DNA of 64,000 bases from Oscillospiraceae bacterium (GTDB lineage: Bacteria > Bacillota > Clostridia > Oscillospirales > Oscillospiraceae): the NCBI GenBank assembly GCA_017458065.1, contig JAFTGD010000038.1, forward strand, positions 1 to 64,000. The letters are read 5' to 3'. Below the pieces are notes generated by a model. That model did no database searches. It was given only the letters and a program-made list of their open reading frames with translations, and had not been told where the DNA came from. The position numbers and the translations under genes were made by a program. Positions 35,968 through 46,008 of this stretch are shown one piece after another. Each line of letters opens with the position of its first letter. The stretch's first letter is position 1.

Positions 35968-36666
35968 ATGGCACTATACACCATCGGGGATCTCCATCTC
36001 TCCATCGGCGGCGATAAGCCGATGGACAAATTCGGCGAGATCTGGCAGGATCACCCGCAAAAACTGATAGAAGGCTTTCAGACCGTCGGGAACAGCGACC
36101 TGACGGTCCTCTGCGGTGACCTCAGCTGGGGCATGAGCCTTGACAGCGCCGTGGAAGATTTCCGTTTTATCCACAATCTTCCCGGGAAGAAGCTGATCCT
36201 GAAGGGAAACCACGACTACTGGTGGAGCACGGCGACAAAAGCCTACCGTTTCTTCGGCGAGCACGGCTTCGACAGCCTGGAGATCCTGCACAACAACGCT
36301 TATATCTATGGGGATTACGCCCTCTGCGGAACCCGGGGCTGGTTCTATGAAGAGGACCACGGTACCGAGCACGACCGCAAGATGATGCTGCGCGAAGTGC
36401 AGAGGCTGGAGACCTCCCTGAAAGCCGGCGGCGACCGGGAGAAAATCGTCTTTCTGCACTACCCGCCTGTTTTCCAAAACTACCGCTGCGAAGAGATCCT
36501 GCAGCTGCTTCAGGACTACCGGGTAAAGCAGTGCTATTACGGGCATATCCACGGCAGAGGCTGCCCGCTTGCCTTCAACAGCTGGATCGGCTGCACCCGC
36601 TTCCGGCTCGTCAGCGCGGACTGGCTCCGCTTCCGGCCGGTGGAAATCCCGCTGGAAAACCCATAA
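35968..36666 (+). CDS. Metallophosphoesterase
   Basis: A calcineurin-like phosphoesterase of 232 residues. The metal motifs are TIGDLHLS, LCGDLSWGM, KGNHDYWW and YGHIHGRG. It has no signal peptide, so it should act in the cytosol; substrate unknown. It follows yraN after 38 bases and is the last gene before the tig promoter. Confidence 0.88.
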   Translation: MALYTIGDLHLSIGGDKPMDKFGEIWQDHPQKLIEGFQTVGNSDLTVLCGDLSWGMSLDSAVEDFRFIHNLPGKKLILKGNHDYWWSTATKAYRFFGEHGFDSLEILHNNAYIYGDYALCGTRGWFYEEDHGTEHDRKMMLREVQRLETSLKAGGDREKIVFLHYPPVFQNYRCEEILQLLQDYRVKQCYYGHIHGRGCPLAFNSWIGCTRFRLVSADWLRFRPVEIPLENP

Positions 36667-36694
36667 AAAGCCCTGAAAATTGCGTATTTTGTGA

Positions 36695-36723
36695 TTGATT
36701 TTACGTCTGAAATCTGTTATGAT
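36695..36723 (+). promoter_or_regulatory. Sigma-A promoter for the tig-clpP-clpX operon
   Basis: TTGATT (36695-36700), a 17-base spacer and TATGAT (36718-36723) lie 36 bases before the tig start. Confidence 0.65.
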
Positions 36724-36758
36724 ACGACAGCATGTGCAAATGAGGAGGAAAAAGACCC

Positions 36759-38156
36759 ATGATTTTGAAAAATGTTGAGAAAAAAGAGCACAATTCCGCT
36801 GTTTTTACAGTTGCCGCCGATGCGGCCGAGTTTGAGAAGGCCGTCAACGCCGCTTATCTGAAAAACAAGAAGGATGTCTATATTCCCGGTTTCCGCAAGG
36901 GCAAAGCACCCCGCCAGGTGATTGAGGGTATGTACGGGAAGGAAGTTTTCTACCAGGACGCTATGGACGATCTGGCCCCTCTGGCCTATCAGCATGGCAT
37001 CGATGAAGGCGATCTCCGTGTCGTCGGCCAGCCCCGTATCAGCGACGTCAACGTCACCGAAGAAAAGGGCTGCGAGTTCTCTTTTGACGTCACCACCTAT
37101 CCTGAGGTCACCCTTGGCGACTACAAGGGCATCGAGGCCCTCAAGACCTCCGAGACCGTCTCCGACGAGACCGTCGACAACGAGATCAGAAACGTCCAGA
37201 AGCGCAACGCCCGCATGGTCACCGTCGAGCGTCCCGCCGAGATGGGCGACACCGTCAACATCGATTTTGAGGGCTTTCTCAACGGCGAGCCTTTCGAGGG
37301 CGGCAAGGCCGAAGGCCACGCTCTTGAGCTCGGCTCCAACTCTTTCGTCCCCGGCTTTGAGGACCAGCTTGTCGGCATGAGCGCCGGCGAGGAGAAAGAC
37401 ATCGACATCACCTTCCCCGAGAACTACGCTGAGAATCTGGCTGGCAAGGCCGTCGTCTTCCACATCGTCTGCAACGAAGTCAGCTCTCCCGAGTATCCGG
37501 AGCTGGATGACGAGTTTGCAAAGGACGTCTCCGAGTTCGACACCTTTGAAGAGTACAAAGCCGATATCCGCGCCGGTCTTCAGAAGCGCGCCGATGACGC
37601 CGCCGAGACCGCATACAAGGATGAGATTATCCGCAAGGCCTGCGACAACATGACCGCCGAGATCCCCGAAGTCATGTTTGAGGAGAAGGTCGATGAGTTC
37701 CTGCGCAACTATGCCGCGCAGTTCGGAATGAACGATCCCGACATGACCCGCGAGCAGCTTCTGAAGCTCTTCGGCATGAACGAAGAGACCCTCAAGTTCT
37801 CCATCCGTCCGGCCGCCGAGGCCCAGGTGAAGACCGAGCTGCTGCTCGAGGCCGTTGCCAACGCCGAATCTCTGGAACCCACCGAGGAAGAGCTTGAAGC
37901 CTATTACGCCAAGACCGCGGAAGGCGTCGGCGCCACGGCTGAGGATGTCAAGCGCTACTTCGGCGAGGCCTTCCTCAAGAACGAGCTCCGCAAGGAAAAG
38001 GCCATGAACCTGATCGTCGAGAACGCCGTTCCCAAAACCGCCGACGAGCTGGAGCCGGAAGAGGCCGCCAAGGAGCTTAAGGAAGAGTTTGCCGAGGAGG
38101 TCGCTGAGCAGGTGGTTGCCGAGGCTGTCGAACAGGCTGAGGAGAAGGCGGAATGA
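36759..38156 (+). CDS. tig: Trigger factor
   Basis: A ribosome-bound chaperone and prolyl isomerase. The ribosome-docking loop [18 protein letters not shown] is near residue 45. The FKBP-like domain (about 150-245) carries [11 protein letters not shown] and [12 protein letters not shown]. The C-terminal arms end in an acidic Glu/Ala tail from residue 430. Length 465 residues. AGGAGG precedes the ATG, and the stop overlaps clpP by 4 bases, coupling chaperone and protease subunit synthesis. Confidence 0.96.
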   Translation: MILKNVEKKEHNSAVFTVAADAAEFEKAVNAAYLKNKKDVYIPGFRKGKAPRQVIEGMYGKEVFYQDAMDDLAPLAYQHGIDEGDLRVVGQPRISDVNVTEEKGCEFSFDVTTYPEVTLGDYKGIEALKTSETVSDETVDNEIRNVQKRNARMVTVERPAEMGDTVNIDFEGFLNGEPFEGGKAEGHALELGSNSFVPGFEDQLVGMSAGEEKDIDITFPENYAENLAGKAVVFHIVCNEVSSPEYPELDDEFAKDVSEFDTFEEYKADIRAGLQKRADDAAETAYKDEIIRKACDNMTAEIPEVMFEEKVDEFLRNYAAQFGMNDPDMTREQLLKLFGMNEETLKFSIRPAAEAQVKTELLLEAVANAESLEPTEEELEAYYAKTAEGVGATAEDVKRYFGEAFLKNELRKEKAMNLIVENAVPKTADELEPEEAAKELKEEFAEEVAEQVVAEAVEQAEEKAE

Positions 38157-38734
38157 GCTTCATCCCTTATGTGGTCGAACAGACCAGCCGGGGAGAGCGC
38201 TCTTATGACATATTTTCCCGTCTGCTGAACGACCGGATCATCATGCTCTCGGAGGAGGTCAACGACACCACCGCGAGCCTGGTTGTCGCCCAGCTGCTGT
38301 TCCTGGAAGCCCAGGATCCCGATAAGGATATTCAGTTCTACATCAATAGCCCCGGCGGCAGCGTGAGCGCGGGTCTCGCGATCTATGATACCATGCAGTA
38401 TGTGAAGCCTGACGTCTCCACCATCTGCATTGGGATGGCCGCGTCCATGGGCGCCTTCCTGCTGTCCTCCGGCGCGAAGGGGAAGCGGATCGCCCTGCCC
38501 AACAGCGAGATCATGATCCACCAGCCCTCCGGCGGCAGCAGAGGCCAGGCCACGGATATCCAGATCCAGGCCGAGCAGATCCTGAAGATCAAACAGCGCC
38601 TGAACCGGATCCTCGCCGACAACACCGGCAAGACGGTCGAGCAGATCGAACGTGACTGCGAGCGCGACCATTTCATGACGGCCGAAGAGGCCCTCGATTA
38701 CGGGATCATCGATCAGGTGATCACCAAACGCTGA
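38153..38734 (+). CDS. clpP: ATP-dependent Clp protease proteolytic subunit ClpP
   Basis: The serine peptidase barrel of the Clp machine. The catalytic Ser98 (GMAASMGAF) and His123 ([10 protein letters not shown]) are in the standard positions, and the handle and N-terminal loop ([18 protein letters not shown]) are normal. Length 193 residues. It is coupled to tig and followed by clpX after 118 bases holding two hairpins. Confidence 0.97.
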   Translation: MSFIPYVVEQTSRGERSYDIFSRLLNDRIIMLSEEVNDTTASLVVAQLLFLEAQDPDKDIQFYINSPGGSVSAGLAIYDTMQYVKPDVSTICIGMAASMGAFLLSSGAKGKRIALPNSEIMIHQPSGGSRGQATDIQIQAEQILKIKQRLNRILADNTGKTVEQIERDCERDHFMTAEEALDYGIIDQVITKR

Positions 38735-38739
38735 ATGTG

Positions 38740-38772
38740 ATATGGGGGAACACCTTGTGTGCTCCCCCATAT
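38740..38772 (+). other. Hairpin without T run in the clpP-clpX gap
   Basis: A 10-bp stem (ATATGGGGGA with TCCCCCATAT) with an inner CAC/GTG pair lies just after clpP. No T run follows, so it may act in mRNA processing or stability rather than full termination. Confidence 0.55.
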
Positions 38773-38796
38773 TGAACTAAATTACAGCCCGGTGCA

Positions 38797-38817
38797 TCCC
38801 CTGCTTTAGACAGGGGA
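38797..38817 (+). other. Second short hairpin in the clpP-clpX gap
   Basis: TCCCCTG pairs with CAGGGGA around a 7-base loop, about 35 bases before clpX. No T run follows. Confidence 0.45.
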
Positions 38818-38852
38818 GAGCGCAGTTTTCCGGGCGCACAGGAGATTGACGA

Positions 38853-40115
38853 ATGGCAAAAAACGACGATAGACGCAGTCTGCGCTGCTCCTTCTGCGGC
38901 AAGCCGCAGGGGCAGGTGAACCGCCTCATTGCCGGCAACGGCAGCTACATCTGCGACGACTGTGTCCGCATGTGCATGAGCATCATCGGCGACGGTTCCG
39001 ACCCCAGCCCGATGACAGGCTATGACGGGCTTCCTCTGGTGTTTGACCGCCTGCCCAGGCCCATCCAGATCAAGGCCAACCTCGACCAGTACGTGATCGG
39101 ACAGGAGCGCGCCAAGAAGGCGCTCTCCGTCGCGGTCTACAACCACTATAAACGGATTCTCCGCAGCACCGGGAAGAACGATGTTGAGCTACAGAAAAGC
39201 AACATCCTTCTGATCGGCCCCACGGGCAGCGGCAAGACGCTTTTTGCCCAGACCATGGCCAAGATGCTGGACGTCCCCTTTGCCATTGCGGACGCCACCA
39301 CGCTTACGGAAGCGGGCTATGTCGGCGAGGACGTGGAAAACGTCATTGTCAAGCTCCTCCAGGCGGCGGATTTTGACGTTGAGCGCGCCCAGAAGGGCAT
39401 CATCTACATCGACGAGATCGACAAGATCGCCCGTAAGAGCGAAAACACCTCCATCACCCGCGACGTCTCCGGTGAGGGCGTACAGCAGGCGCTGCTGAAG
39501 CTGCTCGAAGGGACCGTGGCCAACGTGCCGCCTCAGGGCGGCCGGAAGCATCCGCATCAGGAGTTCATCCAGGTCGACACGACCAACATCCTCTTCATCT
39601 GCGGCGGCGCCTTCGACGGCTTGGACAAGATCATCGAACGCCGCACGACCAAAAAGAGCATGGGCTTCGGTGCTGAGATCAGCAGCGGCGCGGAGAAGGA
39701 CCTCGGCGTCCTGTTTGAACAGGTCCAGCAGCAGGATCTGCTGAAGTTCGGCATCATCCCCGAGCTTATCGGCCGCCTCCCGGTGGTCGCGACGCTGGAC
39801 ACCCTCAAGCGCGAGGATCTCGTACGCATCCTGACCGAGCCGAAGAACGCCATGACCAAACAGTATGAGGCGCTTATGAAGATGGACGGCGTCGAGCTTG
39901 TCTTTGAGCCTGCCGCACTGGAGACAATTGCCGACCGCGCCATTGAGCGCAAGATCGGCGCCCGCGGCCTGCGCAGCATCATGGAGTCGGTCATGACGGA
40001 CATCATGTACACCGCCCCCTCCGACACCGGGATCCTGCGCGTGGTGATCACCGAGGATGCAGTCCGCGGAAACGGCCAGCCTCTCGTGCTCCGTACCAAG
40101 GACCTGGCCGGCTGA
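38853..40115 (+). CDS. clpX: ATP-dependent Clp protease ATPase subunit ClpX
   Basis: The unfoldase partner of ClpP. The N-terminal zinc domain has CSFCGKPQG and YICDDCV. The AAA+ module follows with Walker A GPTGSGKT, pore loop [10 protein letters not shown], Walker [12 protein letters not shown] and sensor 2 KIGARGLRS. The ClpP-docking loop, usually I/LGF, reads MGF here. Length 420 residues. AGGAGATTGACG precedes the ATG. Confidence 0.97.
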   Translation: MAKNDDRRSLRCSFCGKPQGQVNRLIAGNGSYICDDCVRMCMSIIGDGSDPSPMTGYDGLPLVFDRLPRPIQIKANLDQYVIGQERAKKALSVAVYNHYKRILRSTGKNDVELQKSNILLIGPTGSGKTLFAQTMAKMLDVPFAIADATTLTEAGYVGEDVENVIVKLLQAADFDVERAQKGIIYIDEIDKIARKSENTSITRDVSGEGVQQALLKLLEGTVANVPPQGGRKHPHQEFIQVDTTNILFICGGAFDGLDKIIERRTTKKSMGFGAEISSGAEKDLGVLFEQVQQQDLLKFGIIPELIGRLPVVATLDTLKREDLVRILTEPKNAMTKQYEALMKMDGVELVFEPAALETIADRAIERKIGARGLRSIMESVMTDIMYTAPSDTGILRVVITEDAVRGNGQPLVLRTKDLAG

Positions 40116-40148
40116 GCGCAGACCGACACAGCAACAGATCCATCTGCT

Positions 40149-40173
40149 GTTCCCCCGCCACCGGCGGGGGAAC
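40149..40173 (+). other. Strong hairpin without T run in the clpX-lon gap
   Basis: GTTCCCCCGCC pairs perfectly with GGCGGGGGAAC around a 3-base loop. It lacks a T run, so complete termination is unlikely; partial termination or RNA processing is possible. Confidence 0.55.
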
Positions 40174-40197
40174 ACGGCACAAGGGAAAGAATAAACC

Positions 40198-42606
40198 ATG
40201 AACAATAACACGGAACAACTTAATATCATGACTCTGCCGGTGATCGCCATGCGGGGCCTTCTGGTCTTCCCGCAGATGACCTTCTCCATCGATGTTGAGC
40301 GCAGCTCCTCCGTGCAGGCAGCGGACCTCGCGGCGAGCGGCGACCATCTTGTCTTCCTCTGCATGCAGAAAAACCTTGAGGACAACGAACCGAAGCCCGA
40401 GGACATCTATACCGTCGGAACGGTCTGCCGTGTCCGTCAGATGCTGCGCCAGATCAACCAGGGCCTCAGCCGCCTGATCGTCGAGGGCCTCTACCGCGCA
40501 GAGGCGGTCTCAATGGAAGAACGCGACGGCGTCTACTACGCCGCGGTACGGGAGCGCCCGGACCGGAAGGAGCGCATCAGCGGAGTGCGCCGCGAAGCTG
40601 CCGTCCGCAGCTGCCTTGACGCTTTCCACGAGTATATCGAGCTTACGCACGATATGCCCACGGCTCAGATCCTCCCGCTTCTCGCACAGCCGAACACCGA
40701 TTACATCGCTTTCTTCATCGCCCAGAACCTGCAGATCAATCCCGACGACAAACAGGCGATCCTCGAGTGCGACTATCCCTCCAAGCGCTTCAACCTTCTC
40801 AACCGCATCCTCCGCAGCGAGGTCCAGGTCCTCCGGATTGAGCAGGAGCTGACTTCCCAGGCACAGGAGCAGATGGCGGAGAACCAGCGCGAGTACCTCC
40901 TCCGCGAGGAGCTCCGCGCCATCCAGGCCGAACTCGGCGAGGACGACCAGGTGGACGATTTTGCCGACTACGCCGACCGCATCAAGCAGCTGGAGTGCTC
41001 CGACGAGGTCCGCGAGAAGCTGGAGAAGGAGCTGAGCCGCCTCCGCAAGCAGGCTTTCGGCTCGTCTGAAGCGGCCGTCCTGCGAAGCTACCTGGACATC
41101 TGCCTCGAGCTTCCCTGGGGAAAAAGAAACGAGGAGGTCAGCGATCTGCCTCTGGCCCGCCGGATGCTGGACGAGGACCACTACGGCCTCGAGAAGGTCA
41201 AGGAGCGCATCATGGAATACCTCGCGGTCCGTACTCTCGCGCCCGAGGTCCGCGGCGGCATGCTCTGTCTGGTCGGCCCTCCGGGCACCGGCAAGACCAG
41301 CATCGCCATGAGCATCGCCCGCGCCACGGGCAGGGAACTGGTTCGCGTTTCCCTCGGCGGCATCCACGATGAAGCGGAAATCCGCGGCCACCGCAAGACC
41401 TATATCGGCTCCATGCCCGGCCGCATCATCAACGGTATTATCCAGGCCAAGAGCTGCAACCCCCTCATGGTCCTTGACGAGATCGACAAGCTGGGCTCCG
41501 ACTACCGGGGCGATCCCTCCGCGGCGCTGCTGGAAGCTCTCGACCCGGAACAGAACCAGACCTTCCGCGATCACTTTCTGGAGATCCCCTTCGACCTCTC
41601 CGGTGTGTTCTTCATCACCACGGCCAACACCACCGAGACCATTCCGCGTGCGCTTCTCGACCGCATGGAAATCATCGAGCTCACCAGCTACACCGACGAG
41701 GAGAAGCTGCAGATCGCAAAACGCCACCTGCTTCCCAAGCAGCGTAAAAAACACGGGCTCAAAGCGACCCAGCTCAAGTTCAGCGACGACGCCATTCGTG
41801 CCGTGATCCGCGGCTATACGCGGGAGTCCGGTGTCCGCCAGCTCGAACGCGAGATCGCCGCCGTCTGCCGCAAGGCGGCCAGTGGCATTGCCGAAGCCCG
41901 CTTCAAGTCCCTCTTCGTACGCCCCGAGCGCCTGGAGAAGCTGCTCGGCCCCGTGAAGTTCAAGCCCGACGAGCGCCGCAGCACCGACACCGTTGGCCTT
42001 GTGCGCGGTCTGGCCTATACCTCCGTCGGCGGCGAGGTCCTCGATGTCGAGACCGCTGTCGTCAGCGGTACCGGCAAGGTCGAGCTTACCGGCAACCTCG
42101 GCGATGTGATGAAGGAGTCCGCCCGGGCTGCCATCACCTACATCCGCAGCCGTGCCGAGATCCTCGGCATCGACCCGGAGTTCTACAAGACCAAGGACAT
42201 CCATATCCACTTCCCGGAGGCCGCCGTCCCCAAGGACGGGCCCTCCGCCGGCATCACGATGTGCATTGCTCTGATCTCTGCCCTCAGCGACCGCCCGGTC
42301 CGAGGCGATATCGCCATGACCGGCGAGATCAGTCTTCGCGGCCGCGTCCTCCCGATCGGCGGCCTGCGTGAAAAGACCATGGCTGCGCTCCGCGCCGGAG
42401 TGAAAACCGTCATCATCCCGAAAGAGAACGAGAGTGACCTCGAGGAGATCGATCCTTTGGTCCGCAGCCGCCTGAACTTTGTCACGGTCGAGCACGCCGA
42501 CGAGGTGCTGGATCTGGTCTTCCACAAGCATGAAACAACTGCGCCCAAAGCAGGGAAGCGGCATCGGAATACCCGCCCTTCCACGGCAGAATCCGTGAGG
42601 CTTTGA
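40198..42606 (+). CDS. lon: ATP-dependent protease La (Lon)
   Basis: A one-chain AAA+ protease. The N-terminal substrate domain (LPVIAMRGLLVFPQM) is followed by Walker A GPPGTGKTS, Walker B PLMVLDEIDKLG, and the protease domain with catalytic Ser683 (PKDGPSAGIT) and Lys726 (GGLREKTMAAL), a 43-residue spacing as in E. coli Lon. Length 802 residues. It lies directly upstream of engB, the usual Firmicutes order clpX-lon-engB. Confidence 0.97.
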   Translation: MNNNTEQLNIMTLPVIAMRGLLVFPQMTFSIDVERSSSVQAADLAASGDHLVFLCMQKNLEDNEPKPEDIYTVGTVCRVRQMLRQINQGLSRLIVEGLYRAEAVSMEERDGVYYAAVRERPDRKERISGVRREAAVRSCLDAFHEYIELTHDMPTAQILPLLAQPNTDYIAFFIAQNLQINPDDKQAILECDYPSKRFNLLNRILRSEVQVLRIEQELTSQAQEQMAENQREYLLREELRAIQAELGEDDQVDDFADYADRIKQLECSDEVREKLEKELSRLRKQAFGSSEAAVLRSYLDICLELPWGKRNEEVSDLPLARRMLDEDHYGLEKVKERIMEYLAVRTLAPEVRGGMLCLVGPPGTGKTSIAMSIARATGRELVRVSLGGIHDEAEIRGHRKTYIGSMPGRIINGIIQAKSCNPLMVLDEIDKLGSDYRGDPSAALLEALDPEQNQTFRDHFLEIPFDLSGVFFITTANTTETIPRALLDRMEIIELTSYTDEEKLQIAKRHLLPKQRKKHGLKATQLKFSDDAIRAVIRGYTRESGVRQLEREIAAVCRKAASGIAEARFKSLFVRPERLEKLLGPVKFKPDERRSTDTVGLVRGLAYTSVGGEVLDVETAVVSGTGKVELTGNLGDVMKESARAAITYIRSRAEILGIDPEFYKTKDIHIHFPEAAVPKDGPSAGITMCIALISALSDRPVRGDIAMTGEISLRGRVLPIGGLREKTMAALRAGVKTVIIPKENESDLEEIDPLVRSRLNFVTVEHADEVLDLVFHKHETTAPKAGKRHRNTRPSTAESVRL

Positions 42607-42608
42607 GC

Positions 42609-43202
42609 ATGGCGGAGCTGAACCTCAACAATGCGGAGTTCATCCGCTCGGCGGCGGCCCCCAAACAGTTCATCCGCTCGCCGCTGCCGAAGATCGCTTT
42701 TGCCGGCCGCTCCAACGTCGGCAAATCCTCGGTGATCAACCGCCTCCTCAACCGCAGACAGTTTGCCAAAGTCGGCGCGACCCCCGGCAAGACCGTCCAT
42801 GTGAACTACTTCATGATCGACGGCAAGCTCTACTTCATCGATCTGCCAGGCTACGGCTTTGCAAAGGTTTCCCAGAGCGAGCGCGACCGCTGGGCAAAGC
42901 TGATGGAGAACTTCTTCGCCGACAGTCTCGCATTCGATTTCGGCGTCCTCATCGTCGACGCCCGGCATAAGCCGACGGCGGACGACCGGCAGATGACCAC
43001 ATTCTTCCAGCAGTCCGGCCATCCCTTCCTCGTGGTGGCGAACAAGCTCGATAAGCTGAAAAAAAGCGAGATCGAGCCCTCCCTCGCCCTGATCCGCGAG
43101 ACGCTCGGTCTGAATGAGGATACCGCCCTGATTCCGTTCTCGGCGGAGAAAGGCGACGGCCGTGAAGCGCTGCTGAGGCAGCTGCTGCGCCTGCTCGCCT
43201 GA
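42609..43202 (+). CDS. yihA: Ribosome biogenesis GTPase YihA/YsxC (EngB)
   Basis: A small TRAFAC GTPase needed for 50S assembly. G1 is GRSNVGKSSV, G3 is DLPGYGFA, G4 is NKLDK, and the segment FAKVGATPGKTVHVNYF is the switch region. Start at ATG 42609, two bases after the lon stop; a TTG at 42603 overlapping lon is also possible. Length 197 residues. Confidence 0.95.
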   Translation: MAELNLNNAEFIRSAAAPKQFIRSPLPKIAFAGRSNVGKSSVINRLLNRRQFAKVGATPGKTVHVNYFMIDGKLYFIDLPGYGFAKVSQSERDRWAKLMENFFADSLAFDFGVLIVDARHKPTADDRQMTTFFQQSGHPFLVVANKLDKLKKSEIEPSLALIRETLGLNEDTALIPFSAEKGDGREALLRQLLRLLA

Positions 43203-43213
43203 GGGATGCCCCG

Positions 43214-43927
43214 ATGATGCGTCTGGATAAATTCGTCGCCGACACCGCTGGCATGACCCGCAGCCAGGCTGCCAGAGCCATCCGCTCCGGTACCGTCACG
43301 GTAAACGGTGTTCCGGTCCGGAAGCCGGAACAGAAGATCGACGAGAACCATGACACCGTTACAACAGAGGGCAGGCCCTGCACATACCGCAGGTTCCGCT
43401 ACTTCCTCCTCGATAAGCCCACCGGCGTCATCACCGCGTCGAAGGACCCGCATCAGCCCACCGTTCTCGACCTGTTCCCGCCCGAGCTGCGCAGGCAGGG
43501 CATCTTTCCGGTCGGCCGCCTCGACAAGGACACCAGCGGTCTTCTGCTGATCACCAACGACGGCGAGTTTGCCCACCGGGTCATCTCGCCGAAGAGCGGT
43601 TTGGCCAAGGTCTACCGCGCCACCGTGGAGGGCAGCCTGACCCCGGAGGATGTCGAACGCTTCCGGAACGGTATCGTCCTCGCCGACGGGACCAAATGTC
43701 TCCCGGCCGGGCTTGAGATCCTCAGCGAAGGGGAGTGCCTTGTCACGGTCCGGGAAGGGAAGTACCACCAGGTGCGACGCATGCTAGCCGCAGTCGGGAA
43801 ACCTGTCCTGACCCTGCGCCGTCTCTCCGTCGGCCCCCTCTCTCTGGACCCCGCTCTGGCGCCCGGCGGGTATCGGGAACTGAGCGAAGAAGATTTGTGC
43901 ACTCTGTTCAAATTGCTTCATATGTAA
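43214..43927 (+). CDS. 16S rRNA pseudouridine synthase (RsuA family)
   Basis: An N-terminal S4 RNA-binding domain (RLDKFVADTAGMTRSQAARAI) is followed by the RsuA/RluB catalytic domain, with GRLDKDTSGLLLITND carrying the catalytic Asp and YHQVRRMLAAVGKPVL near the end. RsuA modifies U516 of 16S rRNA; RluB/E/F act on 23S rRNA, so the exact site is uncertain. ATGs at 43214 and 43217 are adjacent; the second matches the family N-terminus. A terminator follows. Confidence 0.92.
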   Translation: MMRLDKFVADTAGMTRSQAARAIRSGTVTVNGVPVRKPEQKIDENHDTVTTEGRPCTYRRFRYFLLDKPTGVITASKDPHQPTVLDLFPPELRRQGIFPVGRLDKDTSGLLLITNDGEFAHRVISPKSGLAKVYRATVEGSLTPEDVERFRNGIVLADGTKCLPAGLEILSEGECLVTVREGKYHQVRRMLAAVGKPVLTLRRLSVGPLSLDPALAPGGYRELSEEDLCTLFKLLHM

Positions 43928-43935
43928 AATGTTCA

Positions 43936-43965
43936 AAAAAATGGCCTGAAAAACGGCCATTTTTG
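43936..43965 (+). terminator. Rho-independent terminator ending the lon-engB-rsuA unit
   Basis: AAAAATGGCC pairs with GGCCATTTTT around an 8-base loop and ends in T residues. Confidence 0.85.
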
Positions 43966-43978
43966 ACTCCTATGGAAA

Positions 43979-44023
43979 TTCAATAGAAAACTTTCACAAA
44001 AATCCGACGCATTTTCTATTGAA
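43979..44023. promoter_or_regulatory. 12-bp inverted repeat overlapping a -35 element (candidate operator)
   Basis: TTCAATAGAAAA (43979-43990) and its exact complement TTTTCTATTGAA (44012-44023) are separated by 21 bases. The right arm overlaps the -35 element of the regulator promoter, so a repressor bound here could block transcription. Confidence 0.5.
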
Positions 44024-44047
44024 AATTACCGAAAATAGAGTTATTAT
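44019..44047 (+). promoter_or_regulatory. Sigma-A promoter for the PucR-type regulator gene
   Basis: TTGAAA (44019-44024), a 17-base spacer and TATTAT (44042-44047) lie about 120 bases before the start codon in an AT-rich gap. Confidence 0.65.
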
Positions 44048-44169
44048 AGGAACAGACATTTTTTCGGAGCGCGGATTTTATTACGCATTTTGCCCAAATG
44101 GGCCATCCGTATCCTCCGCCCGGTTTTGCCGGAATGATTCAGCCGGATTGGCAGAATGGAGAATGCAGT

Positions 44170-45264
44170 ATGCCGAGTAGAATTTTTCAGAATGTTATTA
44201 TCCAGATGAAGGACTCCATCGACAGGACGGTCGGCGTCGTGGACGACCAGGGCTATGTGATCGCCTGCAGCGAGCTGGCGTCTATCGGCTCCCGGGTGGA
44301 GGATTTCCGTATCGCGCTGGTCGACGCGGTGAGCCACGAGCTTGTGACCTCCGTTCGTACCTACGTGATGCTGAGCTCCGAAAGCGGCCAGCTGGGCTAC
44401 GCGGCTTTTGTGGAGGGGACAGACGCGGTCGCCAAGACCGTCTGCGCCATTTCCGCGGTCGCCTTTGACGAGGCCCTTGCCAATTATGAAGAGAAGCACA
44501 ACCGCGCCGCGTTTATCAAGAACATCATCTCGGACAATATTCTGCCCGGCGATGTCTATGTCCGGGCCAAGGAACTCCACTTTGTCACGGACGAGCCCCG
44601 CAGTGTGTTCCTGATCCGCCAGATGGAGAACGCCGACGTCACGGCAGGGGAACTGGTCAGCCGCCTTTTCCCGGACCGCCAGCACGATTTTGTTCTCAAC
44701 ATCAATGAGAACGACATTGTCGTGGTCAAGTCCATCCAGGCTGAGACCACCAAGGAAGAGATCCACGAGATCGCCGCCGGCATCGAGAAGGCCCTCTTCG
44801 AGCAGCTCGGCATCCGCTGTGTCATCGGCATAAGCACCGAGGCCCGTCACCTGCGCGAGCTCGCCGACCGCTATAAAGAAGCCCAGGTCGCCATCGATGT
44901 CGGCCGGGTCTTCGAAAGCGACAAGACCATCATCCACTATGAGAGCCTCGGCCTCGGCCGGATCATCTATCAGCTTCCCACGACTCTGTGTGAGATGTTC
45001 CTCAACGAGGTCTTTAAGAAAAACCCGATTGAGACCCTTGACGAGGACACGTTGGAGACAATCAACCGCTTTTTTGAGAACAATCTTAACGTTTCTGAAA
45101 CATCCAGGAAACTGTATGTTCACAGAAATACGTTAGTATACAGGCTGGAAAAGATCAAGAAAATCACGGGTCTTGACCTTCGTGAGTTTGATCACGCCAT
45201 TGTTTTCAAAGTCGCGATGATGGTAAAACAGTATCTCGACTCGCTCAGCGCGACGAAATACTGA
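44170..45264 (+). CDS. PucR/CdaR-type transcriptional regulator
   Basis: A 364-residue protein. It begins with a sugar-diacid-recognition-like segment (PSRIFQNVIIQMKDSIDRTV) and ends with a PucR-type HTH_30 domain (FFENNLNVSETSRKLYVHRN, then LEKIKKITGLDLREF). GGAGA before the ATG at 44170 supports this start; the frame is open to 44098. CdaR-type proteins usually activate carboxylate catabolism, but here the next gene is ftsE, 51 bases downstream with no terminator, so it could read into or control the cell-division operon. That link is inference. Confidence 0.85.
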   Translation: MPSRIFQNVIIQMKDSIDRTVGVVDDQGYVIACSELASIGSRVEDFRIALVDAVSHELVTSVRTYVMLSSESGQLGYAAFVEGTDAVAKTVCAISAVAFDEALANYEEKHNRAAFIKNIISDNILPGDVYVRAKELHFVTDEPRSVFLIRQMENADVTAGELVSRLFPDRQHDFVLNINENDIVVVKSIQAETTKEEIHEIAAGIEKALFEQLGIRCVIGISTEARHLRELADRYKEAQVAIDVGRVFESDKTIIHYESLGLGRIIYQLPTTLCEMFLNEVFKKNPIETLDEDTLETINRFFENNLNVSETSRKLYVHRNTLVYRLEKIKKITGLDLREFDHAIVFKVAMMVKQYLDSLSATKY

Positions 45265-45315
45265 ACTACAATTTCTCTCCGCTCTGTGCGGGGAGGAATC
45301 TGTTCGGAGGCATTT

Positions 45316-46008
45316 ATGGTTCAGATGACAGATGTCACGAAGATCTACGACAGCAGCAGCACGGTTGCGCTGGACGGGATCGACCTGACGATCAACGAAG
45401 GTGAATTTGTCTTTCTCGTGGGCCCGTCCGGCTCCGGGAAGACCACATTGATGAAGCTTATCACCGGCGAGGTTCGTGCAACCGCCGGTGAGATTGTTGT
45501 CAACGATTTTGACATGGTCAAGATCAAACGCCGCAAGCTTCCCAAGGTCCGGCGTACGCTCGGCGTGATCTTTCAGGATTACCGCCTGATCGAGAATATG
45601 ACCGTCTACGACAACGTCGCCTTTGCGATGCGCGTTGTCGGCGCAAAAGGGAAGAACATCGCAAAGCGCGTGCCCTACGTGCTGGAGCTGGTTGGCCTCG
45701 AGGGGCGCGAGAAGCGTTTCCCGAACGAGCTCTCCGGCGGCGAGCAGCAGCGTGTCGCCATTGCCCGCGCCCTGGTCAACAATCCCCGCATGATCGTCGC
45801 GGACGAGCCGACCGGCAACCTCGACCCGGTTCGCAGCCTGGAGCTGATGCTCCTCTTTGAAAAGATCAACGAGATGGGCACGACCATTCTGGTTGTCACT
45901 CACGAGAAGGAACTGGTCAACGCCTTTTCCAAGCGTGTTATAACCATTGACGACGGTCACGTTGTCAGTGATGACGGAGATGGGTATTACAGCTATGAGC
46001 TTGAGTAA
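45316..46008 (+). CDS. ftsE: Cell division ATPase FtsE
   Basis: The cytosolic ATPase of the FtsEX complex that switches on septal peptidoglycan hydrolases. Walker [10 protein letters not shown], signature [15 protein letters not shown] and Walker [14 protein letters not shown] are intact. GGAGG lies 5 bases before the ATG at 45316; the longer frame from 45286 lacks support. Length 230 residues. The end overlaps ftsX by 14 bases. Confidence 0.95.
   Translation: MVQMTDVTKIYDSSSTVALDGIDLTINEGEFVFLVGPSGSGKTTLMKLITGEVRATAGEIVVNDFDMVKIKRRKLPKVRRTLGVIFQDYRLIENMTVYDNVAFAMRVVGAKGKNIAKRVPYVLELVGLEGREKRFPNELSGGEQQRVAIARALVNNPRMIVADEPTGNLDPVRSLELMLLFEKINEMGTTILVVTHEKELVNAFSKRVITIDDGHVVSDDGDGYYSYELE

Noticed and set aside
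40510-42564. 684-residue minus-strand frame opposite lon
   Set aside because: Same reason: a shadow of a strongly biased gene. Similar shadows oppose ftsK, lysS, clpX and others.
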